NCBI GenBank assembly: GCA_031308135.1
Contig: JAHLJT010009436.1
Location: forward strand, 137,522,950 to 137,586,949
Direction: 5' to 3'
Source: Acheta domesticus
Lineage: Eukaryota > Arthropoda > Insecta > Orthoptera > Gryllidae
Length of the DNA stretch: 64,000 bases
A program made the translations under genes and the position numbers. The notes under the pieces were generated by a model, which worked only from the letters and a program-made list of their open reading frames with translations, did not search any database and was not told the DNA's origin. Positions 46,706-56,430 of the stretch are shown in pieces; the stretch's first letter is position 1, and each line of letters starts with the position of its first letter.

Positions 46706-46860
46706 AGTTGTCGTACTCGCAAATCTGAAATAAGGACTGACTCACACTCGATAAATCAGTTTAACGAAAAGGACGATGAAGTTAATTCAAGACCAATACA
46801 AACATGGACTGCGCAGGCATGTTGCAATATTGAAGTACTACTATTGTGTATTGCAATACG
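46706..46860 (+). repeat. 155-bp direct repeat, copy 2
   Basis: Matches 44781-44936 with a handful of differences; the right edge is at GCAATACGTC. Confidence 0.75.
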
Positions 46861-47818
46861 TCTCTGATCACATTTAAAATTCCCTCTCTCTTAGGGTCCA
46901 CGATACGATTCACTTTCATATATGGTAATTGATTGCACTTTATTGTCAATTTACACTTCTAATGGGATTCGTTCACGACGGAAAGGGACGTAGGAAGGAA
47001 AAAGTTGTTTTTGGCTGCAGTTCACAAATGACGCCATTTTTCTGCATTCTTCTTTCTATTTGAATGAGATTTTTAAACTTAAATGAGGATTTGTCGCGGT
47101 TATTGTGATCTTGGAATCACGTAAATGAAGAGGTATGGACCGACCATGATTTAGTATAGTTGCATAGGTGTCGTACTATGTTCCGAGCTACTAGTTGCAA
47201 TCCGCAGAGAACAGTGAAAGTGTCCGCATCGGGACCCAACGGGCTAGGTGCAATTAAGCTTATACTAAAACAGGTAGATCGTGGTTATACGACTTTTTTA
47301 TTTACCGTGACCTAGGTGTGAATGTGAGCCTATCGTATTTTCTTTAATCATGTTTTTGTCATTAATTGTTCGGAGTTTTACGTGGAGAAGCAGATAACTT
47401 GCTGTATTCTAAACAAAATAAATTATCAACAGTTTTTCAAATAGATTGTCTCATTACTACGATTACACGAATGATTACATGGATGCACACTCCGCATCGT
47501 GTAAAATACAGAAACCATTCCTAGTCTTATTTTAATTGTACAACACCAAAGTACTGTTGGGAGCCAGAACGCGCGGCAAGCATAGCGGTTTGGAAAGTTT
47601 GTCAACCTGGATGATGGAAGTACTACGTAACTGGCTGCACCTGATGGGAAGGGCTATTCGTTAGTTGTTTTGTGTATTTACTGATTTGAGCAATTCGTTC
47701 TAACAATAACACGATACTAGGTTCGCATATGTAATTTTGTATCAAATAGAGTCTTTTAAAAGCGCTTCCTTCATATTTTGAAGCATTTTCAATCTTTCTC
47801 CTACATGTCCTCCATAAC
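46861..47818. other. Anonymous sequence left of the LTR retrotransposon
   Basis: No recognised gene or repeat. Confidence 0.4.
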
Positions 47819-47822
47819 ATAT

Positions 47823-48410
47823 TGTAGCGTCGCGAGGTGGCGCACGTGCCGTTTCGCTGGAAAGCCCGGCCTTAAGCCGGATGGGGGATGGGGGTGGAAT
47901 GCGGCGGCGCCTCGCCGGCGCGCGCCGGGCAGGAAATCCCAGCCTCAAAATAGCCAGGACAACTGAGCGTGCCTGAGTGCGAGTCCATTGACGAAGGCTG
48001 CTCTCTGCTGAGGGCTGGCTTGCGAGCCGAATGACGCCCGCCGCTGGTAGAGTGGGGGACGAGCCGTGGGGTATTTATTGCGGCGCCGACATGCGCTCGG
48101 GGGATACGCTAGTGAGTCGAAAGACGTGAGGTATCTCCGTGCAACCTTGCACGTTTTGGCATCCGGCCATGTAACATCTAGTTACGGGGACTAATGTCCG
48201 ACAGCTCGCACTTCGCGCAGCTTCTCATGCTCTCGAGCAGAGGCACTGGGCTCAGCCTAGGGACGGTCGCGGGGTTTCGCGGCTTAGAGAATAGAAAGGT
48301 TGCCTAAGGTTTTCAATTTTGTAACATTTTCTTGTAATTTATTATTGTAAATATACTGTACATACTATTCAGAATCTGTCGTCTGTGCTTTTCATGTCCA
48401 GTACGCCACA
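47823..48410 (+). repeat. 5' LTR
   Basis: 588 bp, starts TGTAGCGTCGCG and ends GTACGCCACA. GTATTTATT, a possible TATA-like signal, lies about 250 bp in (48071-48079). The AT-rich 3' part has TGTAATTTATTATTG. It is identical by eye to 53413-54000. Confidence 0.95.
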
Positions 48411-48416
48411 GACTCG

Positions 48417-48680
48417 GAACCTTTCTTTTCTAAAACTGGTGGCAGCGGTTATCGTAAATTCACGCCGGGCTACCGCAGTTTTTTTTTCTAAAACTGGTGG
48501 CAGCGGTTATCGTAAATTCACGCCGGGCTACCGCAGTTTCTTTTCTAAAACTGGTAGCAGCGGTTATTGTAAACTCACGCCGGAGTGCCGCAGTTTTTGT
48601 CTAAAACTGGTAGCAGCGGTTATTGTAAACTCACGCCGGAGTGCCACAGTTTTTTGTCTAAAACTGGAATAGTACGCGTA
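48417..48680 (+). repeat. Tandem array carrying the primer-binding site, four to five copies of a ~57-bp unit
   Basis: The unit reads TTTTCTAAAACTGGTGGCAG, then CGGTTATCGTAAATTCACG and a short end with CCGCAGTTT. The first TGGTGGCAGCGGT (48437-48449) is complementary to the 3' end expected of tRNA-Leu (AAG type, ...CGCTGCCACCA) and lies 26 nt after the LTR. It recurs exactly at 48495-48507, as TGGTAGCAGCGGT at 48552 and 48608, and as a partial copy at 48665. Copies 1-2 and 3-4 form two sub-types. Confidence 0.75.
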
Positions 48681-48805
48681 AAGACAATGTACCGCAGTTA
48701 AAGGTGCACACGCGTCGTAATTACGTGGCGCCGGCAGAGTCGTGCACGCCACGAGAAACCGAAAGTGCGGTAATTCGGTACGGTAGTTTCGGGGCGGTAC
48801 AATCC

Positions 48806-48832
48806 GACTCGGAACCTTTCTTTTCTAAAACT
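48806..48832 (+). repeat. Second copy of the post-LTR leader segment
   Basis: 27 bp identical to 48411-48437, the first bases after the 5' LTR (GACTCGGAACC at the start). It shows that leader sequence was duplicated by about 395 bp, in addition to the tandem array. Confidence 0.8.
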
Positions 48833-48833
48833 T

Positions 48834-48914
48834 GGAACTGGAATTGGTATTGGTACTGGAACTGGAGCTGGAACTGGTACTGGAACTGGAGCTGGTATTG
48901 GTACTGGCACTGGA
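48834..48914 (+). repeat. Hexamer minisatellite (TGGAAC/TGGTAT/TGGAGC)
   Basis: About 13 hexamers of the form TGG(A/T)(A/G/T)(C/T). It is open in all frames seen: on the plus strand it would encode alternating Trp-Asn/Tyr/Ser or Glu-Leu/Val-Leu, and on the minus strand Pro-Val/Ile/Ala. The gag start lies downstream, so it is leader sequence. Confidence 0.85.
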
Positions 48915-49057
48915 AGGAGACATCCCGGACGGACCAGAACGAGAGGAAGGAAGGAGGCCAGAACACCGGATCCAGAAGGCGCTGGCGCTCACGCGACACC
49001 GAGGTCAACTGAACGTAAGTGTGTTTTTTGTACTGGCCGGGGATCAATTCAGGCAAA

Positions 49058-52000
49058 ATGTCTTTCTTAGCGGGTTATAGGAAAGAGGTGCTTGTTAGGG
49101 TCGCGACGGAGATGGGGGAAACGTTGGAAGGGAACGAGACGATAGTTAGATTAAAATCTATCATCACGGGAAGCGAGCAGTACGATGAAATATTCGTGAA
49201 ACAACTTGCTGATCAGGAGAAAGAACAGGTCGCAGAAGCACGCGAACTTGAATTAAAAGAGCAGGAAAGATTACACGAACTCGAACAACGGCAGTACGAA
49301 CTCGAACGGCTGAAATTAGCTAATCAGGCTACCTCGCGCGAATCTTTAGGTAGTAGAGATTCGGGAAACAGAAGTAGTATCCGTATCAGCCATGTTATGG
49401 ATAAATTCAAAGGCGAAGGTGAGGATATTACCTTGTTTTTAAGTGTATTTGAGGCGCATGCTCGTCAGCTCGACATTGCGCCGGTAGAATGGGTCAGTCA
49501 ATTAATGGGATTGCTTCCCAATGAAATAAATACATGGTTAGTTGTAGGATCAGATTCTTCAGAGCAGGATTATAATCAAATCAAAACGCAGCTTTTGGAT
49601 ATGTACAAATTCACGCCTGAAAAATGTCGTCAGATGTTTTGCAGTCATGCAAAGGGTGCGAAAACTACATGGAATGTTTATGCTCGCGAACTGACAAACT
49701 ATTGCCAGAAATGGACTTCAGGGTTGAAAGTTGAAACTTATGATCAATTATTAGATTTGATTGTCACCGATCAGATGAAACGGAAGGTGCCGGCGGACAT
49801 ACGTGCCCATTTCGTAGATGTTTGGGGCGAGGTTTCGCAGTCCCAAGATTTGGCGCGTAGGCTGGACACCTACGAAAACAATAGGTCTAGTGCGTATAGG
49901 AAAGATTTTTCTAAGGTTAATCACAAGGAGCCTGTGGGGGAACAAAAGTGGAAAAAGGTGACGGAGAGCGTGCCTTCCACTTCTAAGCCCGCAGCGCCCA
50001 AGGCAGATAGGAACGCGGAATTCGACAAGCCGCAGGAACGCACGTGCTATTTATGTAAAAAACCGGGGCACATTAAGAAATACTGCCCTCAGCTCAAATC
50101 AAGCGAGAAAATGTGTCACGTTGTCGACACCAGTGCGCAGGAATTGTTGCTTCCTCACACGTTTTTCGGCACGGTTTGCGGAAATCCTATTTCCTTCTTA
50201 CGAGATTCTGGGGCGACGGTTGATCTGATCAACAGCAAATACGTCAGGCCGAATCAATATACCGGCGAATCCGTATGGGTTAAGCAGCCCTTGGACGAGG
50301 CGCCGAAAAATCTACCGGTAGCTAAGGTAGAAATTGTAGGCCCGTTCGGTAAGCTTGTTACCGAAGCCGCAGTCGCGAAAAATTGCGACTTAGAATATTA
50401 CATTCTGAGTAATCGATCTGCCACGCTTCTCTCCGAAATCAGGCAAGGGTTTTTAGAACCGCAGTTTCTTTGTGCGGTGCGAACCCGTGCCCAGACGGCG
50501 GCCGGGCAGGGCGACGGGGTGGGGCCGGAGGCGATGGCGGCGGCGCCAGGCAACGCGCCGGCCGCCGAGCGCCCTGGTGACGCACCGGTTGCGGTCATTG
50601 AAGCTTTATTAGATCTGTTCAGTCGGATTGGATTTCCGCGAGAGCTTCAAACAGATCAGGGAACTTGTTTTACTAGCACTCTGATGGCGGAATTCGCCGA
50701 GAGATTTTGCATTAGATTAATTAGAAGTTCGCCTTATCATCCGCAATCTAATGCCGTAGAACGGATGCACAGAACCATGAACCGGTTGATGAAGGTTCTT
50801 TGTTTAGAGGCAAGGACTGACTGGGAGTGCCAGCTTCCTGCAATTATGTTCGCGTTACGCACGAGTGTGCACGAATCGATAGGTTTTTCTCCAGCCGAGT
50901 TAGTCTATGGGAAAAATCTCCGCACACCCATGACGCTGCTTTACGAAAAGCTTGCGGGTGCAGCAGAAAGCGAAGGGAGCACGGTGGTTGAGCACGTGTT
51001 CAAGTTGATTAATAGACTGAAGCGTTCGCGTGAACTTGCCCATACCAAAATGGCGGAAGAACAACGCAAGCGTAAGGTGTGGTACGACCGCAAGGCGATC
51101 TCGCGCAGTTTTGAAATAGGCGCGAAGGTGCTGGTTTTGGCGCCTAACAGAACGCGGAAACTCGCGGTGCAGTGGGTCGGGCCAGGCGAAGTTCGGGAGA
51201 AAATGTCCGAACACAATTACGTAGTTCAGATGCCGGGGCGGAAAGAACCACGCGTGTATCACATCAACATGATGAAAAAGTATCACCAACGTACTGAATA
51301 CGTGAACTTTCTCGGTTCTGCGACGGTCACTGCCGCAGGCGAGGAAGACGCGTTAGACCGCTACGCGTTAAGATTAGATTCCGACGACTTTGACGCGGAA
51401 GAAATGCTAAACGATACTAAGGTTGAACCCGAGTTCCGCGAAGCACTTAAAAATGTCATTTGTAAATACAGGTGTATTTTTAGTGAGAAACCTGGTCTTA
51501 CAGATGTAACGACCATGGACATTGAATTAACTGACACTGATAAAGTAGTCCGAAGTGTACCCTACCGCATGTCGCCGAGACAAACTAAGATATTGCGGGA
51601 AGAGGTGGACAAAATGCTTCGCGACAACATCATTGTGGAGGCGGAGAGTGATTATACGTCTCCTATGATCCTGATCGAGGCCCCGGGCAAATCTCCACGG
51701 CCCTGCATAGATTTTAGGCGCCTCAACGAGATTATTAAAACAGATTACTTTCCGTTACCCAATCTCGAAGAACGGATTGAACAGGTAGCTGCAGCTAAAA
51801 TCATTAGTGTGTTAGATTTAAGTAAGTGTTTCTGGCAGATAGGTCTTACGGATAGGGCGCAGAGATATTCGGCGTTCGTGACCAGTTTCGGCACGTATCG
51901 ACCGCTTAGGTTACCCTTCGGGATAAAGAACGGCCCTTATCAATGCTGTAAAATCATGGGCACTTTGCTAAAAAACTGCCAAGAATTCGCGGTACCGTAC

Positions 52001-52342
52001 CTTGATGACATCGCGGTTTTCAGTAACACTTGGCAAGAACACATTCGGCACCTAGATACGGTCTTTAGTATATTGAAATCCGCCAAATTGACAGTGCAGC
52101 CGCGCAAGTGCTTGTTTGCGCGGGCTAATGTAAAATATCTTGGTTACGTCGTCGGTAACGGGAAATTGCGGCCGGCCGAAGCCAAGATACAAGCAATCCA
52201 GAACTTTCCCAGACCAGAATCAAAGAAACAAGTGCGTTCTTTGCTCGGATTTGGTAGGATATTATCGACGCTTGATACCCGGGTTTGCGGAGAAAGCGGC
52301 GGCACTGACAGATGCGCTGCGGGGACGCGAGCGCCAGGGTAA
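49058..52342 (+). CDS. gag-pol: Gag-protease-integrase(partial)-reverse transcriptase polyprotein of the LTR element
   Basis: Start chosen at 49058 (CAAAATG context); an in-frame ATG at 49019 would add 13 residues. It encodes 1094 residues. About 50-90: coiled coil rich in Glu/Leu. About 110-270: capsid-like Gag with a SCAN-like LLDLIVTDQM segment. C330-C333-H338-C343: CCHC zinc knuckle. D383-S384-G385: aspartic protease active site. About 511-600: C-terminal half of the integrase core with D533 and E568 (34 residues apart); the HHCC finger and first aspartate are missing. About 700-745: GPY/F-type module. About 830-1065: RT with VLDLSK (D910) and YLDD (D983, D984). A one-base excess in the T run at 52250-52252 moves the frame away from RNase H and the tail reads nonsense to a stop at 52340-52342. 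Confidence 0.92.
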   Translation: MSFLAGYRKEVLVRVATEMGETLEGNETIVRLKSIITGSEQYDEIFVKQLADQEKEQVAEARELELKEQERLHELEQRQYELERLKLANQATSRESLGSRDSGNRSSIRISHVMDKFKGEGEDITLFLSVFEAHARQLDIAPVEWVSQLMGLLPNEINTWLVVGSDSSEQDYNQIKTQLLDMYKFTPEKCRQMFCSHAKGAKTTWNVYARELTNYCQKWTSGLKVETYDQLLDLIVTDQMKRKVPADIRAHFVDVWGEVSQSQDLARRLDTYENNRSSAYRKDFSKVNHKEPVGEQKWKKVTESVPSTSKPAAPKADRNAEFDKPQERTCYLCKKPGHIKKYCPQLKSSEKMCHVVDTSAQELLLPHTFFGTVCGNPISFLRDSGATVDLINSKYVRPNQYTGESVWVKQPLDEAPKNLPVAKVEIVGPFGKLVTEAAVAKNCDLEYYILSNRSATLLSEIRQGFLEPQFLCAVRTRAQTAAGQGDGVGPEAMAAAPGNAPAAERPGDAPVAVIEALLDLFSRIGFPRELQTDQGTCFTSTLMAEFAERFCIRLIRSSPYHPQSNAVERMHRTMNRLMKVLCLEARTDWECQLPAIMFALRTSVHESIGFSPAELVYGKNLRTPMTLLYEKLAGAAESEGSTVVEHVFKLINRLKRSRELAHTKMAEEQRKRKVWYDRKAISRSFEIGAKVLVLAPNRTRKLAVQWVGPGEVREKMSEHNYVVQMPGRKEPRVYHINMMKKYHQRTEYVNFLGSATVTAAGEEDALDRYALRLDSDDFDAEEMLNDTKVEPEFREALKNVICKYRCIFSEKPGLTDVTTMDIELTDTDKVVRSVPYRMSPRQTKILREEVDKMLRDNIIVEAESDYTSPMILIEAPGKSPRPCIDFRRLNEIIKTDYFPLPNLEERIEQVAAAKIISVLDLSKCFWQIGLTDRAQRYSAFVTSFGTYRPLRLPFGIKNGPYQCCKIMGTLLKNCQEFAVPYLDDIAVFSNTWQEHIRHLDTVFSILKSAKLTVQPRKCLFARANVKYLGYVVGNGKLRPAEAKIQAIQNFPRPESKKQVRSLLGFGRILSTLDTRVCGESGGTDRCAAGTRAPG
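50480..50600 (+). other. Probable deletion junction between protease and integrase
   Basis: A very CG-rich stretch encodes an Ala/Gly/Pro-rich linker (about residues 475-510) that passes straight from the region after the protease into the middle of the integrase core (VIEALLDLF). The zinc finger and first catalytic aspartate expected between them are absent, yet the frame stays open. Confidence 0.6.
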
Positions 52343-52823
52343 AGTCGTCTGGACAGAGGCATGTGAAAAGTCTTTCAATGAGTTGCGACAAGCTCTTAGC
52401 GAAAAAACAGCGGTATATGCTCCTGATTATAGCAAGGAATTTCGAGTTCAGGCAGATGCATCTCAGAGAGGCTTAGGCGTGGTTCTCTACCAAGTAAATG
52501 ACGAGGGAGTAGAACAACCAGTTGTTTTTCTAAGCCGTAAATTAAGTGATACAGAAACTCATTATGGCACCTCAGAACTTGAGTGTTTGGCTCTTATTTG
52601 GGGGTTGGATAAACTTAAGATTTATCTCGACGGGCAGGCCACAATTCAGGTCGAAACCGACCACAACCCGTTGGTCTGGTTGCGTAATACGTCTGGCAAA
52701 AACCCCAGATTATTACGCTGGTCCCTTTTAATTCAGCACCTCGATTTACGCATCATGCACAAAAAGGGCTCAGAAAATGTTAATGCAGATGCGCTTAGTC
52801 GCATGTTTGATTATGTGAATTGA
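52253..52823 (+). CDS. RNase H domain of the LTR element, in a shifted frame
   Basis: In the frame of 52140-52823 the RT connection continues (GYYRRLIPGFAEKAAALTDAL) into a Ty3/gypsy RNase H. Visible are F-VQADASQRGLGVVLYQ with the catalytic Asp in DAS, a TSELECLALIWGL segment with the conserved Glu, an ETDHNPLVWL segment with the conserved Asp, and the closing NADALSR motif. The stop is TGA at 52821-52823. No integrase follows RNase H, which confirms that integrase sits upstream. The one-base offset is probably a mutation and not programmed frameshifting: no slippery heptamer or structure is evident, and ordinary members of the group read through here. Confidence 0.9.
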
Positions 52824-53412
52824 TCCACAGGCGAGTGTAGGGAACACACACGTTCATGACATGTATAAATGTCGGTGAAATTCTATGTAAATAATTTTAT
52901 AAAATTCAAGGGTAAAATTGTTTTGTTATTGTGATCATTTTTATATGTAGATACATACATGTGTCAATAAATTCAGTTAAGAACGGCACATGATGTATAT
53001 AACGAATTCCACAATTATTATGTAATACTTCAATGCAACGTAAATGTTTTGTATTTTATATTTCAGGTTTTCATGTAATGCAAGAGGCGTCAAGAATTAT
53101 CATGTAATATTTCAATGTAAAGTAAATGTTTTGTATTTCAGGATTTTATGTAGTTCAAGATGCGTCAAGAATATTTATGTATGTAAATAGATGTAAGGTT
53201 TAAATGTAAATGGCAACATAGTTAGGAAAAAACGGGGGGACAGCCCACAGATTTATTTCACAAATTTTGACTAGATAGGGTTTTGATATTATTATGTTCA
53301 TGTAAAAAATTATGATGTAATGTCTCAGGACCAGGTACTTTAGCTAGCAGAATTTTTTTCCTGGGCATATTTTGCTGCGAAAAAAAATTCTCACCCCCGG
53401 CATGGGAGGGTC
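52824..53412 (+). other. 3' untranslated region of the LTR element
   Basis: 590 bp, AT-rich, with an imperfect tandem duplication of about 80 bp (53017-53095 and 53096-53171, both containing GTAAATGTTTTGTATTT and CGTCAAGAA). The purine tract GGGAGGG at 53404-53410, just before the LTR, is a weak candidate polypurine tract. No env-like frame. Confidence 0.6.
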
Positions 53413-54000
53413 TGTAGCGTCGCGAGGTGGCGCACGTGCCGTTTCGCTGGAAAGCCCGGCCTTAAGCCGGATGGGGGATGGGGGTGGAATGCGGCGGCGC
53501 CTCGCCGGCGCGCGCCGGGCAGGAAATCCCAGCCTCAAAATAGCCAGGACAACTGAGCGTGCCTGAGTGCGAGTCCATTGACGAAGGCTGCTCTCTGCTG
53601 AGGGCTGGCTTGCGAGCCGAATGACGCCCGCCGCTGGTAGAGTGGGGGACGAGCCGTGGGGTATTTATTGCGGCGCCGACATGCGCTCGGGGGATACGCT
53701 AGTGAGTCGAAAGACGTGAGGTATCTCCGTGCAACCTTGCACGTTTTGGCATCCGGCCATGTAACATCTAGTTACGGGGACTAATGTCCGACAGCTCGCA
53801 CTTCGCGCAGCTTCTCATGCTCTCGAGCAGAGGCACTGGGCTCAGCCTAGGGACGGTCGCGGGGTTTCGCGGCTTAGAGAATAGAAAGGTTGCCTAAGGT
53901 TTTCAATTTTGTAACATTTTCTTGTAATTTATTATTGTAAATATACTGTACATACTATTCAGAATCTGTCGTCTGTGCTTTTCATGTCCAGTACGCCACA
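53413..54000 (+). repeat. 3' LTR
   Basis: 588 bp, identical by eye to the 5' LTR; it ends GTACGCCACA before the second ATAT. Confidence 0.95.
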
Positions 54001-54004
54001 ATAT

Positions 54005-54595
54005 TCTAAACAGATTGAACAATCTCATCCTTCCCGATTTAAAAAAAGTCATAGAATATGTTTGTACTGTCAAATAATTGCTAATGAAATAGTTTTCTGA
54101 ATTAAAAAGTTCTTCCCTTATAAGGGTTTTTTTAGTAAATTTGGAGGCTTGTTTCCGGAGTGAGGCCCCAATACGATTTTGTGCCTGAAGGCCCCGTAGA
54201 ATCTAACGGCCTGGAAGTGAATGGTGTGGAATAGGCAAACAGCTTTCAATAACTTAGTCATCATCAGATCTGTAATTCTAGAGATGATGACCATAGCGAT
54301 AGACTAACCTCCGTTGCTTCGCGGCTGTATTTAAATATACAACATACATTGATCGGTTACTATTTAGCCATTTCATAGAAGAAAAAAAGAAACATTTGCT
54401 ACGCATAAAACTATTTCCAATTTTACCGCGTATTATCCATAACGCGTTTTTAGTGTTTCCCATTTTCATGACATCTGCTAGCGCCGAACTGACTACTGAA
54501 AAATGGGTCCAACACGCACACATAAAATCGCATAAAAGCGACCAAACACGCAACACGCTAGACCTGACATAAAGAAAACAAAAATCAGCATGCAA
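54005..54595. other. Anonymous sequence
   Basis: No recognised feature. A minus-strand open stretch at 54278-54787 runs into the CpG island and shows no motif. Confidence 0.4.
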
Positions 54596-55215
54596 ATGTA
54601 TGCGGTGGCGTGCCTTACGCACACACGCCGGAGGAAGACGCGTGGTCGAACCGGCTGCGGCGACACCGGGTCTGGCACCGCGGCGACGACGACCGGTCGG
54701 TCGGGCGGGCGCGGCGGCGGGCGACCCGCAGGGCGGGGTCCGCGGCGGCGGCGGCGGCGGCGGCGGCGGCGTGCGCCAGGTGCGCACACGGCTCAGCTGC
54801 CGCCGCCGCCGCCACCGCCACCGCCACCGCCGCCACCACCACCCCGAGGAAGTCGCCGCCGCCGTCGCCGTACGAGAAGGGCGAGGCTACACACGAGGAC
54901 GACGAGGGAGGGAGAGAGAGAGGTCGGAGGGTGGGAGGCAGGATCGGGAGCGGTTCCTCTCGATCTGCGAGGGCGCGGTCGCTCCTCTCTGCGGAAGTCG
55001 GCCACCTCCGCTGCCGTATTGACGGGCCGCAGCCGCGGTGCCGCCCCGCCTGGCGCGCGGGGCGACGAAGCGACACGGTGGCGGAGGCGGCGCGGGGCGG
55101 GGGAGAAGGGGCGGTGCGGGGCAGGGCGAGGCGGGCAGACGATGAGCCAACGCCGCAGCAGAATGCCCGCACGCCAGGGCCCGCTGCGTTTCTCGTCTTT
55201 CCGCTTCGCACCTTA
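54596..55215. promoter_or_regulatory. CpG island with (GGC)n and (CCG)n runs
   Basis: About 620 bp of dense CpG, with (GGC)n near 54744-54770 and (CCG/CCA)n near 54799-54842. All six frames carry long open runs encoding Arg/Pro/Ala/Gly strings, so none is supported. It may be a promoter or 5' untranslated exon. Confidence 0.4.
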
Positions 55216-55859
55216 CCCCATGCTCGCGTTCAGTTTAGGAATGCTTACGCATCGATTAGTTTATTAATATTGAAAGTTGATTCTTATTTATTTGAAGATT
55301 ATAATTTTTAGGGGTAGTTTTATCAAGCTGTATTTCATTCTTTTGAACTTTATAAATTATAATTTTACAATATTAAAAATTTGAGCTGTGAATATAAATG
55401 AGCGGTGAATATACTCAGCAATTTGTAATAGAATAATCCTATAAGTAAATTACTAATAAAATTGAAATTGAATAGAATAATAAAAATAATGCTGAAGGTT
55501 CGTAATCTAATATTTCCTTTATATTGTGAAACGTTAAAGAAAAAATGGAAAGTGGTTAATTATTCGTTTTCTGCTGTTAAATGTTCATTCGAAACTTATT
55601 ATTCACAACAATCTATGGAAGTGCCCTTGAACTGCATTCTTACTTATAGTGTTGGGAGCTCCTAAAACATAGGGGAGAGTGGGTAGCAATGTGACATTGT
55701 TTGGGATATTGAGAGTTGAACCGAAAATAAGAATGCTATTATTTTTTTACCAGAATATGGATTTTGATTTCTTTACCTATCTGACACATTAATGAACAAT
55801 GAAATCGACAAGTAATCTGAATAAGTTAGTGTTTTAACTTTCTCGCTCTTAGAAATGTG
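55216..55859. other. Anonymous AT-rich sequence
   Basis: No recognised feature. Confidence 0.4.
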
Positions 55860-56430
55860 AAATGAGAAAAAATTGTAATTTTACGCCGGAAAACGAAGAA
55901 ATTTTCGAAAGAAATGCTTATTGTCGGGCCCTAGTAACGAAACAATGGATAAATTCTGTTTCTGTATGTAGTAAATTATTTCCTATAACACGTGGTATAG
56001 CCAGAATAAATGTTTTGTAGGTCCTTGATGGCGAAAAATCGATTGACGGCAAAACGTCTGTCTGTCCGTCCCTCTATCTGCCCCTCTGTCCGTCCCTGGC
56101 GCTTAAACCGTTCAGCCGATTTTCTCCAAAACTGATATTCCCCGATCGATCTGAACGAACTCAAGACTGGGTGTTTCAAACGGATATTTTGATTTCTGAG
56201 AGTTTTTTTACATGAAGCCTCAAAAACATTTTTAAAAAAGGCACTATTTTTTTTTATTAAACTGTCTTCGGAAATCGTATAGAACACTTAAGAGGATGGT
56301 GTAACTCTCATGTTCGTTAAAATCCCTGATTTTTCGAAAATTACAAAAATTCAATTTTTGGGCGGCGTCTTCCTACAACTACAATATTGAAGATAGAGAT
56401 TTTTCTTATTTGAAATATGTTATTTAAAGA
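55860..56430 (+). repeat. Diverged HT-family fragment
   Basis: Contains the CTGTCTGTCCGTCCCTC block, a GATATTCCCCGATC segment, and TTTTCGAAAATTACAAAAAT followed by CTTCCTACAACTACAA, in the same order as 11450-11800. The terminal hairpin is not preserved. Confidence 0.55.

Larger units (their letters stand above)
47823..54000 (+). mobile_element. Ty3/gypsy LTR retrotransposon, Gmr1-like domain order, internally deleted
   Basis: The 6178-bp element is flanked by the 4-bp duplication ATAT (47819-47822 and 54001-54004). Two 588-bp TG...CA LTRs look identical. Between them are a leader with repeated primer-binding sequence, a long gag-pol frame (49058-52342), RNase H in another frame (to 52823) and a 590-bp 3' untranslated region. 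Domain order is Gag, zinc knuckle, protease, integrase, RT, RNase H; integrase before RT is the Ty1/copia-like order known among Ty3/gypsy elements in the Gmr1-like group. Integrase lacks its N-terminal half. Identical LTRs mean recent insertion; the defects mean proteins were supplied by another copy, or the frame change is new or a sequence error. Confidence 0.92.

Noticed and set aside
47742..47966. Short frames repeated at 53344-53566
   Set aside because: They are the same LTR sequence read twice.
48417..48680. CRISPR-like array (regular ~57-bp repeats)
   Set aside because: Units are contiguous without unique spacers and contain a retrotransposon primer-binding site, in a eukaryotic context.
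48704..49056. Trp-, Leu- and Pro-repeat proteins on both strands
   Set aside because: Product of a hexamer minisatellite in the leader of the LTR element; the gag start is downstream.
52250..52340. Programmed ribosomal frameshift before RNase H
   Set aside because: The shift falls inside the conserved RT connection, with no slippery site; a single-base mutation or sequencing error fits better.
54590..55311. Frames of up to 233 codons around (GGC)n/(CCG)n
   Set aside because: Open in all frames because of composition; repetitive Arg/Pro/Gly/Ala strings without motifs or splice logic.
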